A stretch of 64,000 bases of DNA from Nocardioides oleivorans (lineage in GTDB: Bacteria; Actinomycetota; Actinomycetes; Propionibacteriales; Nocardioidaceae), in contig NZ_SDWT01000004.1 in assembly GCF_004137255.1 (NCBI RefSeq), forward strand, positions 62,001 to 126,000, given 5' to 3'. A program made the position numbers and the translations under genes. Of the stretch, positions 47,846 to 55,629 are shown in pieces. The notes beneath the pieces are model-generated. The model had not been told where the DNA came from and searched no databases. It saw nothing but the letters and a program-made list of their open reading frames with translations. Position 1 is the first letter of the stretch. Every line of letters begins with the position of its first letter.

Positions 47846-49444
47846 TCAGGCGAGGGACACCAGGTCGGCGTAGTCCTCGTTCCAGAGGTCCTCGTCACCG
47901 TCGGGCAGGAGCAGCACCCGGTCGGGGTCGAGCGCACGGACCGCACCCTCGTCGTGGGTGACCAGGATGATCGCCCCGGTGTAGCTGCGGATCGCGTGGA
48001 GGACCTCCTCGCGCGAGGCGGGGTCGAGGTTGTTGGTGGGCTCGTCCAGCAGCAGCACGTTGGCGCTCGAGACGACCAGGATCGCCAGCGCCAGGCGGGT
48101 CTTCTCGCCACCGGACAGCACGCCGGCCGGCTTGTGCGCGTCGTCCCCGGAGAAGAGGAACGAGCCGAGCACCGAGCGCGCCTGGGTGTCGGTGAGCTCG
48201 GGCGCGGCGCTGTGCATGTTCTCCAGGACGGTGCGGTTGACGTCGAGGGTCTCGTGCTCCTGGGCGTAGTAGCCCATCTTGAGCCCGAAGCCCGGGACGA
48301 CCTCGCCGGTGTCGGGCTGGTCGACGCCCGCCAGGATCCGCAGCATCGTCGTCTTGCCGGCGCCGTTGAGGCCCAGGATGACCACCCGGCTCCCCCGGTC
48401 GATCGCGAGGTCGACGGCCGTGAAGACCTCGAGCGAGCCGTAGGACTTCGACAGCTCCGAGCCCATGAGCGGGGTCTTGCCGCAGGGCGCGGGCTCGGGG
48501 AAGGCGATCCGGGCGACCTTGTCGGCGGCGCGCTCGGTCTCGATGCCGGCCATCATCTTCTCGGCGCGCTTGAGCATCGACTGCGCGGCCGTCGCCTTGG
48601 TCGCCTTGGCCCGCATCTTGTTGGCCTGGTCGGTGAGTGCCTTCGCCTTGTTCTCGGCGTTCATCCGCTCGCGCTTGCGGCGCTTCTCGTCGTCCTCGCG
48701 CTGGGTGAGGTAGTTGTGCCAGCCCATGTTGTAGACGTCGATGACGGCACGGTTGGCGTCGAGGTGGAAGACCTTGTTGACCGTCGCCTCGAGCAGGGCG
48801 TTGTCGTGGCTGATCACCACGAAGCCGCCCTTGTGCGCCTTGAGGAAGTCGCGCAGCCAGATGATGGAGTCGGCGTCGAGGTGGTTGGTCGGCTCGTCGA
48901 GGAGCATGATCTCGGCGCCGGAGAAGAGGATCCGGGCGAGCTCGACGCGGCGGCGCTGGCCACCGGACAGGGTGCCGATCGGCTGGGCGAGGATGCGCTC
49001 CTCGATGCCGAGGGCGGCCGCCATCTGCGCAGCCTCCGACTCGGCGGCGTAGCCACCACCGGCGTGCAGCTCGGCGTCGGCGTTGGCCCACCGGCGCATG
49101 CCGCGCTCGTGGACCTTCTGGTCCTCGCTGGCCATGTCGACCTCGGCCTGGCGCAGGCGTCGTACGACCTCGTCGAGGCCGCGGGCGGACAGGATCCGGT
49201 CGCGCGCGAGCACCTCGGGGTCGCCGACCCGCGGGTCCTGCGGCAGGTAGCCGATCTCGCCGGCGCGGATCACCTGCCCGGACGCGGGCTGGCCCTCGCC
49301 GGCGAGGATGCGGGTGAGCGTCGTCTTGCCGGCACCGTTGCGCCCCACGAGGCCCACCTTGTCGCCGGAGGCGATGCGGAAGGTGACGTCCTCCATGAGG
49401 AGCCGCGCGCCGGCTCGGACCTCGAGCTTCTGGGCGTTGATCAT
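47846..49444 (-). CDS. ABC-F type ribosome-associated ATPase
   Basis: A 532-residue protein with two ABC ATPase domains and no membrane part. Domain 1: Walker A VGLVGRNGAGKTTLTRILAG, signature IGTLSGGQRRRVELARILFS. Domain 2: Walker A LGLNGAGKTTMLRILAG, signature AGVLSGGEKTRLALAILVVS. The linker between them is Lys/Arg-rich (DEKRRKRERMNAENKAKALT), the P-site tRNA interaction motif of ABC-F factors. Such proteins act on ribosomes stalled on difficult sequences or antibiotics. ATG 49444 is preferred; an earlier ATG at 49456 overlaps the TAGGAT hexamer. Confidence 0.93.
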   Translation of the reverse strand: MINAQKLEVRAGARLLMEDVTFRIASGDKVGLVGRNGAGKTTLTRILAGEGQPASGQVIRAGEIGYLPQDPRVGDPEVLARDRILSARGLDEVVRRLRQAEVDMASEDQKVHERGMRRWANADAELHAGGGYAAESEAAQMAAALGIEERILAQPIGTLSGGQRRRVELARILFSGAEIMLLDEPTNHLDADSIIWLRDFLKAHKGGFVVISHDNALLEATVNKVFHLDANRAVIDVYNMGWHNYLTQREDDEKRRKRERMNAENKAKALTDQANKMRAKATKATAAQSMLKRAEKMMAGIETERAADKVARIAFPEPAPCGKTPLMGSELSKSYGSLEVFTAVDLAIDRGSRVVILGLNGAGKTTMLRILAGVDQPDTGEVVPGFGLKMGYYAQEHETLDVNRTVLENMHSAAPELTDTQARSVLGSFLFSGDDAHKPAGVLSGGEKTRLALAILVVSSANVLLLDEPTNNLDPASREEVLHAIRSYTGAIILVTHDEGAVRALDPDRVLLLPDGDEDLWNEDYADLVSLA

Positions 49445-49454
49445 CTCGGGCGAC

Positions 49455-49460
49455 ATCCTA
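49455..49460 (-). promoter_or_regulatory. -10-like TAGGAT for the ABC-F gene
   Basis: TAGGAT ends 10 nt before ATG 49444 and overlaps the alternative ATG 49456. Confidence 0.45.
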
Positions 49461-49554
49461 CGAAGGGGTGGCCGTGCGAGCCCCATCGGCGGCTTCAGCG
49501 CTACTCTGCGCAGAGGTTCGCACTCACCGTCATGACCGCCCGAAAGGCACGACC

Positions 49555-50508
49555 ATGCGCTTCAACCCGAAGGCCGACATCAGCAAGGGCAGGGTCTCCG
49601 ACGCTGGCGGTCGGGGCGGCGGCGGGATGTCCGGCGGCGGGATGCGGGTGCCGATCCCCGGCGGGATGCGGGCCGGTGGCGGCATCGGCGGCATCGTCAT
49701 CGTCGTCCTGTTCGTGCTGCTGACCCAGTGCACGGGCGGGGGCGGGCTCACCGGCGGCAGCGGCGGCGGGACCGGCGTCGACCCCCAGGGCCAGTCGGGC
49801 AACCCGGCCGGGCTCTCGCAGGACAGCGACCGCTACGCCAACTGCAAGACCGGCGCCGACGCCGAGACCGACGTCGACTGCGCCCGCAAGGCCGTCGCGC
49901 TGTCGCTGGAGGACTACTGGGCCACGACGCTGCCCGAGCAGGGCGACACGCAGTTCACGCCCGCCCAGATCATCACGTTCAGCGGTGCCATCTCGACCGG
50001 TTGCGGCCAGGCCACCTCGCAGGTCGGCCCCTTCTACTGCCCGGCCGACCAGCAGGTCTACCTCGACACGACGTTCTTCGAGGACGTGCTGGAGAACCAG
50101 CTCGGCGGCGAGGGCGGCGACTTCGTCGAGCCCTACGTCCTGGGCCACGAGTACGGCCACCACATCCAGAACCTGCTCGGCACGATGAGCCGGGTCAAGA
50201 CCCAGCAGGGCCCCGACTCCGACGCCGTACGCCTCGAGCTGCAGGCCGACTGCTACGCCGGGATGTGGACGAAGGCCGCCAGCGGCGGCGACGGGATCTT
50301 CCTCGAGCTCGACCAGGGCGACATCGAGGAGGCGCTCGACGCGGCCAAGACGGTCGGTGACGACCGCATCCAGCAGGCCGGCGGCCAGCGGGTGAACCCG
50401 GAGGGCTGGACCCACGGCTCGTCCGCCCAGCGGATGAAGTGGTTCAGCACCGGCTACGAGCAGGGCACCCTCGCCGCCTGCGACACCTTCTCCGCCTCGA
50501 CGCTCTGA
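49555..50508 (+). CDS. Neutral zinc metallopeptidase (YpfJ family), membrane anchored
   Basis: A 317-residue protein: a Gly-rich cytosolic start, one membrane helix (IGGIVIVVLFVLLTQC, 45-60), a Gly/Ser linker and an extracytoplasmic peptidase domain with the zinc motif VLGHEYGHHIQNLLGT (196-211) and a downstream RLELQADCYAGMWTK supplying the third ligand Glu/Asp. Several Cys (CKTG, DCARK, STGCG, FYCPAD) may form disulfides. Substrate unknown. A CGAAAGG site precedes ATG 49555. It is divergent from the ABC-F gene and convergent with the APH-like gene. Confidence 0.93.
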   Translation: MRFNPKADISKGRVSDAGGRGGGGMSGGGMRVPIPGGMRAGGGIGGIVIVVLFVLLTQCTGGGGLTGGSGGGTGVDPQGQSGNPAGLSQDSDRYANCKTGADAETDVDCARKAVALSLEDYWATTLPEQGDTQFTPAQIITFSGAISTGCGQATSQVGPFYCPADQQVYLDTTFFEDVLENQLGGEGGDFVEPYVLGHEYGHHIQNLLGTMSRVKTQQGPDSDAVRLELQADCYAGMWTKAASGGDGIFLELDQGDIEEALDAAKTVGDDRIQQAGGQRVNPEGWTHGSSAQRMKWFSTGYEQGTLAACDTFSASTL

Positions 50509-50521
50509 CGGCCCCGGCCGC

Positions 50522-51436
50522 TCAGCCGAGCAGCGCCTCGATGTGGGCGACCTGCCGCTGCATGGCGTAGATGTACGGCGCCACGCTGGGGTGGCGGAAC
50601 TTGCCGGCCAGCGCGCCCTCGCCGTCGGCGACGCGCGCGAGCGCCCAGTCGAGCCGGGTGAGCGCGGTGAAGACGGCCATCACGCGAGCGCCGGTGAGCA
50701 CCTGCTCGGTGGTGGCGACGCCGGGCGGGAGGGCGGCGACGTACGCCTCCACGAGGGGGTCGATCTCCTCGCGGGTCGCGAGCGAGAGGTAGCCGAGGTC
50801 GGCCCCGACCGGACCGCGACCGAGGTGTGCCCAGTCGATCGCCACCGCTCCCCCGCCCTCCGGACCATCGTGGCGACCGGGGATGTTGGCGGCCGACGGG
50901 TCGCCGTGCTGGGCGACCTGCGGGAGGGAGTCGCTGCGGTCGAGCCAGACCGATCGGTGCGACCAGAGGTGGTCGGCGATGTCGGCCATCGGCGTGCGCG
51001 CGAGCAGTCGCCACCCGCCGCGCCGCTCGACCAGGGCGAGCCGGCTGCGGAGCTGGTCGCGGGCGAGCCAGCCGTGCTCGCCGAGGTCGGTCGCGGCGAA
51101 GCGGCCGAGGCACGCGGCCAGCCACAGCCCCGGTGCTTCGTGGAGCTCGACCCGCTCGTGCACGAGGGTGATGCCCTCCTCGTCCTCCTCGACCCGCACG
51201 ACGGGTGCCTCCCGCAGTCCGGGTGCCGCCGCGACGACCCCGCTGAGGGCGACGTCTGCGGCACGGCGCCAGTAGTTCACGTCGCGCGGGAGCAACGCGC
51301 TCGGCGCGTCGTGCGGGTCGGGACGGCGCAGCCGCTTGACCACGACGTCGCGGCCCCGGTGGCTCGACGACCAGACACCGACGGTGGCCGGGCCGGCGCC
51401 CGGGAGGGGCTGCCATCCCGGCTCGGGTTGCCACAT
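50522..51436 (-). CDS. Aminoglycoside phosphotransferase-like kinase
   Basis: A 304-residue APH/choline-kinase fold. The catalytic loop is VAQHGDPSAANIPGRHDG (Brenner HxDxxxxN: His-Gly-Asp-Pro, Asn) and the DFG-equivalent is VAIDWAHLGRGPVGADLGYL. The N-terminal lobe has VVKRLRRPDP for the ATP lysine. Such proteins phosphorylate small hydroxylated molecules, sometimes antibiotics; the real substrate is unknown. TAGCGT ends 7 nt before ATG 51436, within the end of the permease gene, which is on the same strand. Confidence 0.85.
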   Translation of the reverse strand: MWQPEPGWQPLPGAGPATVGVWSSSHRGRDVVVKRLRRPDPHDAPSALLPRDVNYWRRAADVALSGVVAAAPGLREAPVVRVEEDEEGITLVHERVELHEAPGLWLAACLGRFAATDLGEHGWLARDQLRSRLALVERRGGWRLLARTPMADIADHLWSHRSVWLDRSDSLPQVAQHGDPSAANIPGRHDGPEGGGAVAIDWAHLGRGPVGADLGYLSLATREEIDPLVEAYVAALPPGVATTEQVLTGARVMAVFTALTRLDWALARVADGEGALAGKFRHPSVAPYIYAMQRQVAHIEALLG

Positions 51437-51443
51437 GGGCGTG

Positions 51444-51449
51444 ACGCTA
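51444..51449 (-). promoter_or_regulatory. -10-like TAGCGT for the APH-like gene
   Basis: TAGCGT ends 7 nt before ATG 51436 and overlaps the stop codon of the upstream permease gene. Confidence 0.4.
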
Positions 51450-53012
51450 GCCGATGTCGCGGCCCCGGTAGCGGCGCTCCGCCGTGACGACGAGCAGCGT
51501 GGCGAGCAGCGCCATGGTGACCTCGGGTGCCCAGGTGAAGGCCTCGGCCGGGTACTTCGGGACGTGGTGGAACGGCGAGACGCCCAGCAGCCACCCGGGC
51601 AGGTCGAGCGAGGCGCCGACCTGGCCCAGCGTCACGCACGCCGCCAGCACCGCCCAGCCGGCGACGGCCCAGCGGCTGCGCACCGACAGCAGGAGCAGGG
51701 CGACGCCGAGGACGACCCAGACCGCAGGAGCCTGGGCGAGCGCCGCGCCGACGGGTGCGAGGCCATCGCCGCGGCCGAGCGCGGTGGCGGCGCCCGACAC
51801 CACCAGCAGCCAGGTGCTGCCGACCAGCGACGCGCTGGCAACGGCCACCAGCACGGCCGCACGCGAGGTCGCGGTGGCCAGCACCGTCTCGGTGCGGCCG
51901 TCGTGCTCGTCCCCCGCTGCGCGGGTCACCGCGGAGATGCCGAAGCAGGCGATCACGACGGCGACGATCGAGGCAAGCGCGACGACCAGCGAGTCCTGCA
52001 GCGCACCGACCCCGCCCATCGACTCGATGATCGGTCGCGTCGAGTCCTGGTCGAGCAGGTCGCCGATGCTGGGCACGATCGACCCCATCAGGACCCCGAT
52101 GGCGGCGATGCCGACCGTCCACCCGCCGAGCGCGGTGCCCTGCTGGCGCCACACCAGCGCCATGGCGTCACGCAGCCGCGCGGAGCCCCGGGCCGGTCCG
52201 GCCCGGTCGGCGAGGATGCCGGCGCCGAGGTCGCGGCGCGCACGGAGGGCCAGCGCAGCCGCGGTCAACGCGAGCGCGACGACCGGGTAGCCGGCCAGCA
52301 GCCAGACCCGTGGCTCGTGCCAGGCGCTGAGCTGGGTGCCCCAGCCGAAGGGCGTCAGCCACGACAGCCACTGCGCGGTCGTGTCTCCGACCGCGCGCAC
52401 CAGGTAGAGGACGCCGATCGCGCCGGACGCCACGAAGCCGACGGTGCGGGCGCTGCTGGACACCTGGGCGGCGAGCACCGCGATCCCGGCACCGACGATA
52501 CCGATGCCGGTCCACGAGGCGCCGAAGAGGACCGAGCCCGCGACGGGCAGCCCGCACGCGATGTCGCCCGCGGCCGCGAGGATCCCGAGCAGCACCGACG
52601 CGAGCGCGGCCTCGACGAGCGCTGCGGCCACCTGGGCGTCCGGGCCGACGGCGGTGGCGCCGACCAGCTCGGCGCGACCGCTCTCCTCCTCGACGCGCGT
52701 GTGGCGTCGTACGACGACCACGGACATGAACGCGACGAACACGGCGTAGAGCACGGTGAGCTTCGTCATCGAGAGCTCGCCCAGGCTCGAGGTGTCGAGG
52801 ACCGGGCCGTAGAGCGCGACGATCGCGGGGCTGGCGTTGAGTGCCTCGGCGGCGGCGACCTGGGCCGCCTCCGTGTCGTAGAGCGGGCCGGTCGCGGCGG
52901 CACTGGCGACCACCATCGCAGTGAGGAGCAGGATCCAGGCGGGCAGGAGCACCCGGTCGCGCCGCAGGGCGAACCGCAGCAGCAGTCCGGTGCCCCGCAG
53001 GCGCTGCCTCAC
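51447..53012 (-). CDS. ABC transporter permease, polyketide-antibiotic exporter (TnrB3) type
   Basis: A 521-residue permease with about twelve helices in two halves (first helix LLPAWILLLTAMVVASAAAT; central QQGTALGGWTVGIAAIGVLM; last VTMALLATLLVVTAE). Size and pattern match the COG3559 (TnrB3) exporter class, first described for antibiotic resistance in producers. The conserved coupling segment is VEEESGRAELVGATAVG and, in the second half, DEHDGRTETVLATATSR. GTG 53012 overlaps the ATPase stop (GTGA), so it is co-translated with that gene. Substrate unknown. Confidence 0.9.
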   Translation of the reverse strand: MRQRLRGTGLLLRFALRRDRVLLPAWILLLTAMVVASAAATGPLYDTEAAQVAAAEALNASPAIVALYGPVLDTSSLGELSMTKLTVLYAVFVAFMSVVVVRRHTRVEEESGRAELVGATAVGPDAQVAAALVEAALASVLLGILAAAGDIACGLPVAGSVLFGASWTGIGIVGAGIAVLAAQVSSSARTVGFVASGAIGVLYLVRAVGDTTAQWLSWLTPFGWGTQLSAWHEPRVWLLAGYPVVALALTAAALALRARRDLGAGILADRAGPARGSARLRDAMALVWRQQGTALGGWTVGIAAIGVLMGSIVPSIGDLLDQDSTRPIIESMGGVGALQDSLVVALASIVAVVIACFGISAVTRAAGDEHDGRTETVLATATSRAAVLVAVASASLVGSTWLLVVSGAATALGRGDGLAPVGAALAQAPAVWVVLGVALLLLSVRSRWAVAGWAVLAACVTLGQVGASLDLPGWLLGVSPFHHVPKYPAEAFTWAPEVTMALLATLLVVTAERRYRGRDIG

Positions 53013-53899
53013 GACGTGCCCCGGTAGGCGTCGAGGAAGAGCTCCTCGAGGGTCGGCGGGGTGCTGGTCAGCGCGATCACACCGGCACCGTCGATCGCCC
53101 TCAGCAGGAGCGGGAGGCCGGCGGGGTCGACGGAGGCGGTGACGACCCGGCCGTCGACCTCGACGTCGTGGACGCCCTCGAGCCCGGCCAGGTCGGGGAC
53201 CGGGCCCGACACCTCTGCTCGCACGCGGTTGCGTCGCAGGTGCCGGAGGTCGGCGAGGGTGCCGGACTCGACCGCACGGCCGTTGCGGATGATCGTGACC
53301 CGGTCGGCGAGGCGCTCGACCTCGCTGAGGATGTGGCTCGACAGCAGCACGGTGGTGCCCTCGGCCTTGTGCTCGGCCAGGCACTCGTTGAAGACCTGCT
53401 CCATCAACGGGTCGAGGCCGGACGTGGGCTCGTCGAGGACGAGCAGGTCGGTCGGTGCGGCGAACGCCGCCACCAGCGCCACCTTCTGCCGGTTGCCCTT
53501 GCTGTAGGCCCGACCCTTCTTCGTCGGGTCGAGCTCGAAGCGCTCGAGCAGCTCGTCGCGCCGGGTGGCGCGCGGGTCGAGGCCACGCATCCGCAGCAGC
53601 AGGTCGATCGTCTCGCCGCCCGACAGGTTCGGCCACACGCTGACGTCCCCGGGGACGTAGGCCAGTCGTCGGTGGATGTCCGTCGAGTCACGCCACGGGT
53701 CGAGCCCGAACACCGCGGCCGTCCCGCTCGTGATGCGCAGCAGGCCGAGCAGCACGCGGATCGTGGTCGACTTGCCGGCACCGTTGGGCCCGAGGAAGCC
53801 GTGCACCTCCCCCGCCGCCACCTCGAGGTCGAGGCCGTCGAGCGCGCGCGCCGCGCCGTACTCCTTGACGAGGCCGCGCACCTCGATCGCGTTGCTCAC
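53009..53899 (-). CDS. ABC transporter ATP-binding protein of the TnrB3-type exporter
   Basis: A 296-residue ATPase: Walker A HGFLGPNGAGKSTTIRVLLG, signature YSKGNRQKVALVAAFAAPTD (a non-LSGGQ variant typical of this exporter class), Walker B LLVLDEPTSGLD and the switch His in LLSSHILSEVERLADRV. A C-terminal extension of about 75 residues ends LTSTPPTLEELFLDAYRGTS, also diagnostic. TAACTT ends 7 nt before GTG 53899 and a GGGAG element is present too. Drives export by the next gene. Confidence 0.93.
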   Translation of the reverse strand: MSNAIEVRGLVKEYGAARALDGLDLEVAAGEVHGFLGPNGAGKSTTIRVLLGLLRITSGTAAVFGLDPWRDSTDIHRRLAYVPGDVSVWPNLSGGETIDLLLRMRGLDPRATRRDELLERFELDPTKKGRAYSKGNRQKVALVAAFAAPTDLLVLDEPTSGLDPLMEQVFNECLAEHKAEGTTVLLSSHILSEVERLADRVTIIRNGRAVESGTLADLRHLRRNRVRAEVSGPVPDLAGLEGVHDVEVDGRVVTASVDPAGLPLLLRAIDGAGVIALTSTPPTLEELFLDAYRGTS

Positions 53900-53906
53900 G
53901 GCTCCC

Positions 53907-53912
53907 AAGTTA
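53907..53912 (-). promoter_or_regulatory. -10-like TAACTT for the TnrB3-type exporter operon
   Basis: TAACTT ends 7 nt before GTG 53899. A 7-bp inverted repeat (53927-53933 and 53947-53953) lies just upstream and could end the acVLRF1 transcript. Confidence 0.4.
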
Positions 53913-53975
53913 CGCCCGGGTGCCGGACCGCCGACGTGGTGGGAACCGGCGGTTCGCACCGGGATCCTCACGACG

Positions 53976-54581
53976 TCAGGCGTTGACGACGTCCACCCGG
54001 ATGGCCTGCGTGTCGACGATGGCCCGGTCGAGCACCGCCCGCCGCGGGTCCGGGACCGCGAGCCACGGCTCGACGACCGAGACGTGCGCGAGGCGGGTGT
54101 CGGCGAGCACCGCGTCGACGGCCGCGTGGTCGCCGCCGGTGGAGACGATGCGTACGCCGGCCAGGATCCGCGCGGCGTGGTCGGCAGCGGCCTCGTAGGC
54201 CTGGCGCGCCTGGTTGTCCCTGCGTCGGGCGAAACGTTGCTGGCTCTGGCCACCGGCCTTGGTGCGACCCTGCACGTGGCGCTGCCCGATCTTGTGCTCG
54301 ACGAGGTCGGTGCCACCGAGCCGGGCGACCGCGAAGCCCCCCTTGCGGACCAGCAGCACGCCCCACCGGTCCGGTGCCACGGCGGCCGTCGCGAAGGCAC
54401 CCGGGTCAGCCGGGCCGTCGTACGCCGTCCCGAACGGCAGGCGCGCCGCGAAGCGCGAGCCGTCCGCCGCCGTCCCGCTGAGCCCACCCTCGACGACGGC
54501 GAGGGTCGACCCGTCGTGGCCGGAGGAGAAGTTGTCGACCCACTTCTCCCACCGGGCGGCGGGGACGAGGACGGCAGGCAC
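53976..54581 (-). CDS. acVLRF1 family peptidyl-tRNA hydrolase/release factor-like protein
   Basis: A 201-residue actinobacterial Vms1-like release factor. The catalytic loop is RTKAGGQSQQRFARRRDNQ, with GGQ at 110-112, the motif shared by eRF1-fold release factors; it is preceded by HKIGQRHVQG. The eRF1-like domain is expected to release peptides from tRNA on obstructed ribosomes. GTG 54581 lies 14 bp after the NYN-gene stop with no separate promoter visible, so the two are probably co-transcribed. Assignment to the family rests on the GQSQQRF motif and surrounding pattern; activity on this protein is inferred. Confidence 0.85.
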   Translation of the reverse strand: MPAVLVPAARWEKWVDNFSSGHDGSTLAVVEGGLSGTAADGSRFAARLPFGTAYDGPADPGAFATAAVAPDRWGVLLVRKGGFAVARLGGTDLVEHKIGQRHVQGRTKAGGQSQQRFARRRDNQARQAYEAAADHAARILAGVRIVSTGGDHAAVDAVLADTRLAHVSVVEPWLAVPDPRRAVLDRAIVDTQAIRVDVVNA

Positions 54582-54595
54582 GAAACAGCTCGAGG

Positions 54596-55141
54596 TCAGA
54601 GGAAGTCGAGCGGGTCGAACTCGTCGATCGGGATGACGCGCGTGCGCGGCAGGGCGGAGTTGAAGGCGCCGAGGTCGTACTCGAGGTCGAAGATCCGCAC
54701 GCCGGGCAGGCTGCGGAACTGCGCGTTGACGAACTCGGTGAAGCCGATGATGCCGACCTGGCGGCTGCCGTCGGCCAGTGCGGAGACCTGGTCGACGAAG
54801 TCGCCGTCGTGGCTGACCAGCACGACGTCGGCCTCGCGGTCGACCAACGCCTCGGCCGTGCGCTGGATGGCGATGTCGACGATCTTGCCCTCACCGCTCA
54901 GCGGGATCGGCTTGAAGCCGATCGCCAGCAGGGCCTGGACGAAGCTGGTCGGGAGCTCGGTCGTGGCGGCGAGGAAGAACAGGCCGGTGACGTCCTGGTC
55001 GAAGGCCCGCTCGGCCCACTCGAGGAGACGGTCCCACCGGGGCCGCTCCTCGGGCCGGGGGCGCCGGCCGAGGATCGAGGTGCCCAGGGTCGCGTCGATG
55101 TTCTCCCCGTCGACGAGGAGGTAGGTCATCCGCTCGGCCAT
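54596..55141 (-). CDS. NYN (LabA-like PIN) domain putative RNase
   Basis: A 181-residue protein of the NYN domain, a PIN-like metal-dependent RNase fold. First acidic cluster: YLLVDGENIDATLG (Asp11); second and third: DVVLVSHDGDFVDQVSALAD, with SHDGDF the signature, and earlier IVDIAIQRTAEALVDREADV. No partner domain is present. A GGGAGAG site lies 10 nt before ATG 55141. It sits 5' to acVLRF1 and 43 bp downstream of the ASCH gene. Cleavage of RNA from stalled translation is a plausible but unproven role. Confidence 0.88.
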   Translation of the reverse strand: MAERMTYLLVDGENIDATLGTSILGRRPRPEERPRWDRLLEWAERAFDQDVTGLFFLAATTELPTSFVQALLAIGFKPIPLSGEGKIVDIAIQRTAEALVDREADVVLVSHDGDFVDQVSALADGSRQVGIIGFTEFVNAQFRSLPGVRIFDLEYDLGAFNSALPRTRVIPIDEFDPLDFL

Positions 55142-55184
55142 GCGAGGACTCTCCCACACCCCCGTCCGTGGCACGGGCCGGACC

Positions 55185-55583
55185 TCAGGGCTGGTAGACG
55201 ACCTTGAACGACTCGACGACCTCGTCGCCGGAGACCGCGACGTCGGTCACCTCGAGCAGCGCACGCGGAGCCCCGGAGCCGTCGCACAGGATCGAGAGCA
55301 CGCCGGTCTCGGGCAGCTCGTCGCCGTAGTCGGCGACCGTGGCGGTCGTGCTGCCCTTCTCGTCGTCCAGGACGTGCTCGACGAAGGCGTCGGACTCCTC
55401 GGCCGAGTCACCGAACGCCCAGGCCGGAGGCGGCACGGACTCCAGCGTCGTCGGGCCGAAGTAGGTCGGCGCCGCGTTGAGCTTGGCGTGGTAGCGGGCG
55501 AGGTCCCAGAAGACGCGCAGCTCCTCGTGGTCGAACTCGACGTCGTTGATCTCGACGGTGCTGGGATCGACGTCGGGTTCCAT
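55185..55583 (-). CDS. ASCH-domain protein, short form
   Basis: A 132-residue ASCH (PUA-like, RNA-binding) protein. The family-typical opening FWDLARYHAKLNAAPTYFGP is followed by PPPAWAFGDSAEESDAFVEH, the core ADYGDELPETGVLSILCDGS and the strand PRALLEVTDVAV. Related proteins continue with an acidic EGEGDRSLxYW segment; this one ends earlier at VVESFKVVYQP, so the C-terminal part of the domain is missing or replaced. TAGGGT ends 6 nt before ATG 55583. It is upstream of the NYN and acVLRF1 genes on the same strand. Confidence 0.75.
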   Translation of the reverse strand: MEPDVDPSTVEINDVEFDHEELRVFWDLARYHAKLNAAPTYFGPTTLESVPPPAWAFGDSAEESDAFVEHVLDDEKGSTTATVADYGDELPETGVLSILCDGSGAPRALLEVTDVAVSGDEVVESFKVVYQP

Positions 55584-55589
55584 GGCTGG

Positions 55590-55595
55590 ACCCTA
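55590..55595 (-). promoter_or_regulatory. -10-like TAGGGT for the ASCH-NYN-acVLRF1 group
   Basis: TAGGGT ends 6 nt before ATG 55583; probable promoter of the three-gene set. Confidence 0.5.
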
Positions 55596-55629
55596 GCCTC
55601 CGCTGCCCAACGCGCCCGGCCCCGCAGGC

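Noticed and set aside
47333..49723. 796-codon open frame antisense to the ABC-F gene
   Set aside because: Val/Gly/Asp repeats typical of the complement of GC3-rich coding; no motif.
53927..53953. 7-bp inverted repeat upstream of the TnrB3-type exporter as an operator
   Set aside because: Stem is short with a 13-nt loop and sits equally well as a weak terminator of acVLRF1.
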